From Flexamia atlantica (lineage: Eukaryota; Arthropoda; Insecta; Hemiptera; Cicadellidae): a DNA stretch of 64,000 nucleotides. A program made the translations under genes and the position numbers. This document shows, one piece after another, positions 60,690-64,000 of the stretch. The first letter of the stretch is position 1, and every line of letters starts with the position of its first letter. The notes beneath the pieces are model-generated. The model ran no database searches, had not been told where the DNA came from, and was given only the letters and a program-made list of their open reading frames with translations. Location: the NCBI GenBank assembly GCA_035578135.1, contig JAQJVK010000019.1, forward strand, positions 1,922,001-1,986,000, written 5' to 3'.

Positions 60690-61620
60690 TGTAGCCCCTC
60701 GCAGGGGACAGAGCTTGATTAGCAGTACATGTGGCATCTCGGTGGTGGAAGAATTAGATTAGAATAACATGTAGACTTTGCAGGTTACAGATTTAGATTA
60801 TTACATTATATAGCCTCTTGGGAGGTAAAAAAATAATTTTTAATTATAGCAGCCTCTCGCAGGTTACAGAGTGTAATTAGTATTGTATGTACTTTCACGT
60901 AGGTGGCAGAGTTAGACTAGCAGTATATGCAGCCTCTTGTAGGTGACGGAGGTAGATTAGCAGAGTATGTAGCCTCTAGCCGGTGACAGAGTTATATTCA
61001 AATTCAAATCCAAAATTATTTATTTCGCACAAAAAAACTTTACAAATCAGGAAGCTTGAGTATAAAAGAATACAATTTTTTACAAAATAAATAAACTTGC
61101 GAAATTAATTTCCACAAGGGAAGACCCGTGCGTGGAAATGAGTTGTTAAGGAAGGAGCTGATTATTTAATATTTAATCATTAAAAAGAAAAAAATCAAAG
61201 ACAAACTTATTGCGCTGGGGGGAAAACATTGGCAATGATGGACGGACTGACCCCCCCACCCCCCACCTAAAAAAACATAACTACACATACACTATACCAT
61301 TCTCTCACACTTAGTCAATCATACCGACAGCTGGAAAAATCAATGCCTGTAAATCGAAAACAAGATCCGTTCGGAACCCTGTCTCCGAATGTCAGTGAGC
61401 CATTTCCGTGATCTTTTTTTGTACACCGTCACAGAACATTCGTAGTTCCGTAAATGTAGCCTCAGCATGTAGATCAGCAGAGTATGTCCCTCTCATAGGT
61501 GAGAGAATTAGATTAACAGAGTATGTAGTCTCTTTAGATTGACAGATGTTGCAGCCTCTCGTATGTTACAGAGTGAGGTTAGTATATGTATACTCGCAGG
61601 TGACGGAGTTGATAACAGTA
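60690..61620. repeat. About 45-bp minisatellite interrupted by a LINE piece
   Basis: Copies of TAGATTAGCAGAGTATGTAGCCTCTCGCAGGTGACAGAG-type units (read as short words TAGATTAGCAG, TGTAGCCTCT and AGGTGACAGAG) occupy 60690-61003 and resume at about 61445-61615. The gap is filled by unrelated sequence at 61005-61440. Confidence 0.8.
61005..61440 (-). mobile_element. LINE 3' untranslated fragment inside the minisatellite
   Basis: The plus strand begins ATTCAAATTCAAATCCAAAA and TTATTTATTTCGCAC, typical of an inverted LINE 3' tail with AT-rich simple repeats. No coding frame is left. It cleanly separates two blocks of the same minisatellite, so it inserted after the array formed. Confidence 0.55.
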
Positions 61621-61959
61621 ATGAAGTTACTGCTGCGACCGTGGTTGGAATACATCAGCCCGTGTACACGTTCGTCACAACTCGTTTATACAACACCCCC
61701 GACACAGCCAGCTGTTGTAGATCTAACTACGACGCGACGGTGAGAAAGATGAGTAGACAGACCTACAAAGATTATATTTAATTAGTTATGCATTGATAGT
61801 AAAAATAGTTATTTTTCCATTTTATTTGCTTTTTTAAATACGTTTAATTTCTGTTTCTTTGCTATATTTAAAAAATAGTTAAATTGTTGAAGTCCCACTA
61901 AAACTTTCAACTATTTTAATGAATTCCACGATTTTGGTACATTTGTTTATAATATTCCG

Positions 61960-62277
61960 CCTTATCTCGTATGATACTCAAAATCATGGCAACCCCACTA
62001 CATTCTTTAATAGGGTTTAATAGGGAGGGGGTTCCTATCCATAAATTTACATTTATACAATTGTTTAAAGATTAAATTATTTGTATTTTTAGTAAAATAA
62101 GTGCGTGTTTTAGATCAATTTTTATGGATATGTAAAATTGAAGTTTTTGGGTTGTTTTATTGAAGACTCCGTATATTATACAAAATCCTGATTGTGTTAT
62201 GTATTTAAAATTATTTTGTGTGGAGCATTGTATATTATATTCTGTGAATTCATGTAATAAAGATTCTTATTCTTATA
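61960..62277 (+). mobile_element. LINE 3' tail
   Basis: The end ATGTAATAAAGATTCTTATT CTTAT (62253-62277) matches in reverse the tail of the LINE at 9441. The upstream 300 bases look like its AT-rich 3' untranslated part. No coding region remains. Confidence 0.5.
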
Positions 62278-63119
62278 CCACTAGTAAATTGTTATAAGTT
62301 TGTTAATAGTGAAGTTTATAGATCAGTATATTTTTATTAAGTAATTTTTTTAATTAGAACTAGACCTTGGTTTTAATATATGATTGTCAGGGCCAAATTA
62401 TGTTGTATTTGGTAAAATATTTTTATTTCGGTGCCTCGTCAGTCATCTGGTCTGCTCTTTTCGGAGTCACAACTCGATAACGGCTGGACGTATTTTAAAA
62501 TCCTACCAAATGTTTTTGCGTAGATTTTCTTAAAAGTTTCAGTACTTCAAGAAAGGGTATCTCTTAAGTGAAAACCATCGCCATAAGATAAATCTCAATT
62601 TAATTTGTTTACATCTAAAGAAATGAACCTGCTTTTAAATAAGTCTAAAGGTCAACAAATTGTAACACTTTTATAACGAAAATCACTGTAGTAGTTCGCT
62701 TGCGTGCTTGCAAGCGAACTACTACAGACGAGTAGTGAACGAGACGAAATATAAACGAGTAAATATTAAGGATCCTTAAAATTGTAGTATCAAACCAAAT
62801 GCTATCTAAAAAAGTGCCAATATAAGGTACCCCAGAGCTCACGCCTGTGACTTAACTGTGAGATGGATACATCAACACCACGCGTGTTGTCATTATGTAT
62901 TCACATCATGATGTACCTGGGCTACAGAGTTGTAGTTTGGCTAACCATCTCAACTGTTGGTAATACAGCTCCATTTCCATTGCTAATATAGTTTGGTAAA
63001 AGTACGAAGTTGTTTTTGTCATATCAAACTGCTTTCCCTAGAAACCCATGATATTATTTACATCATACTACACTGAAATATCTGTTTACTGTGCCTTACT
63101 CTTAACTGGAAAGTTACTC
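62278..63119. other. AT-rich sequence with a Helitron-like patch
   Basis: At about 62455-62560 the words ACTCGATAACGGCTGGACGT and the following bases resemble the Helitron-like elements at 8.4 and 25.0 kb. The hairpin at 62686-62727 is listed separately. No gene recognised. Confidence 0.5.
62686..62727. repeat. Perfect 18-bp hairpin with 6-nt loop
   Basis: CTGTAGTAGTTCGCTTGC pairs perfectly with GCAAGCGAACTACTACAG around the loop GTGCTT. It lies about 130 bp downstream of a Helitron-like 5' word. It could be the hairpin of a mobile element or a small structured RNA; nothing else identifies it. Confidence 0.85.
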
Positions 63120-63530
63120 TTTGCCGATAACTGCACGGTAAATTTACCCTGCAGTGCACAGTAAATTTACCGTGTACTAGGAAACGGAAATTATAGAAGT
63201 AAGCAATCAAAACAATCAGCTGATTGCAACAAACCGATGTTTAATGCATGTTTATTAGTTACTTTAGAGGAATGTAGTGGCGGCACTAATAGCAGTAGTA
63301 AATGTTGGTTTGTTTATTATAGTTTAGTTTTTTTAAGAATTGAGAAACATAATGGGCTATGCAAGATATACCTTATGGTTAAAAATGAGATTTTTTCTGA
63401 GTAGTATGACCGGTAAGTTATACCGTACTGCCATGAAAATCCCGCACTCGTCTCTGGCTCGCTCGGGAACTATTATGATCGTCCGGTAAAACAGTACTTA
63501 CCGGTCTAGGAAAGTAATATACTTCTACTG
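63120..63530. repeat. Dispersed repeat, copy related to 18230-18640
   Basis: Shares the same ordered words as the 18.2-kb copy (AGAGGAATGTAGTGGC, CATGAAAATCCCG, AAAACAGTACTT). Terminal CCGGTAAGT-like and CCGGTCTAG words differ slightly between copies. No coding content. Confidence 0.5.
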
Positions 63531-64000
63531 TAATACAAGGGGTTATTCCAGTTCAAAGTACAGTTTTGTAATAAGTTACGTTTGCATAATAATCAATCAT
63601 AACACTTATTTATTACAATGTACATCTAATGTGATATTTGAATTAGGCTCTTTTAAAATGCCAGCATTGTTCAGTAGACTATCCATTGTTTTAAGTTTTG
63701 TGTAATGTTGTTTTTTATTGCTCCCTTACAACTATCGATCAATTATATGAATATACTATCCACATTTGTTTTAGGGAGGATGGTTTATGGCTTTAACAAA
63801 TACTAACAAGAGTATTCCGGCCAGGATCGTGTGTTAATCAAAAGCAGCATTTAAAGTAATGTATCCCTTTATAATTTATTGGGGAAGAATCCATAAAGTA
63901 CGTTCCACGTACAATTCCTTTTATATTAACTCTTAAGTCAGCTATGTTCAATTCCCACCTAGTTACCTTTAGTTTCTGAATGTTAGTCCATACACTAATT
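63531..64000. other. AT-rich sequence, nothing recognised
   Basis: No open frame or repeat of note up to the window end. Confidence 0.5.

Overview
This is eukaryotic, almost certainly insect, genomic DNA: AT-rich, transposon-laden, with very long introns and spliced exons bounded by GT/AG signals. Nothing prokaryotic is visible. The order cannot be fixed from sequence alone; the transposon mix would suit a hemipteran or similar insect, but that is a guess.

The only conserved host gene I can support lies on the minus strand and covers about two thirds of the window. It is the N-terminal part of a TRPC-type cation channel, closest by eye to the photoreceptor channel TRP. Five exons join in one reading frame with consistent phases: 26814-26654, 15102-14958, 11385-11290, 7839-7697 and 531-330. 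They encode the ankyrin-repeat region and the start of the TRP_2 domain, including a His-Cys-Cys-Cys zinc-binding cluster split across the last two exons. The transmembrane part lies beyond position 1. A possible 5' exon is at 41428-41345.

The outstanding feature is that two exons of this gene are each attached to a huge tandem array built from their own 3' splice site. At 532-6240 about 43 copies of a 132-bp unit (36 bp of intron end, AG, 96 bp of exon) sit upstream of the TRP_2 exon. At 26815-34010 about 66 copies of a roughly 102-130 bp unit (a TG-rich intron end, AG, 75 bp of exon) sit upstream of the first ankyrin-region exon. A 33-bp satellite follows at 34.0-35.7 kb, and a 39-bp satellite at 13.1-14.1 kb lies just downstream of the 15.1-14.96 kb exon. 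The intron/exon-junction arrays could supply dozens of alternative acceptors; up to six 132-bp copies can be read in frame with the channel.

The rest is a graveyard of mobile elements inside introns and upstream sequence: several 5'-truncated LINE copies (best at 9.4-11.0, 37.0-38.1, 40.8-41.2, 46.6-47.9 and 56.7-57.7 kb), two near-identical Helitron-like elements (8.37-9.37 and 25.01-26.19 kb) plus related pieces, tRNA-derived SINEs, a pogo/Tigger-like element nested in a LINE, foldback elements with CAGGGTGT-type tips (16.5, 41.6 and 53.2 kb), a transposase relic split by one of them, and several minisatellites. No rRNA, CRISPR or convincing functional tRNA gene was seen.
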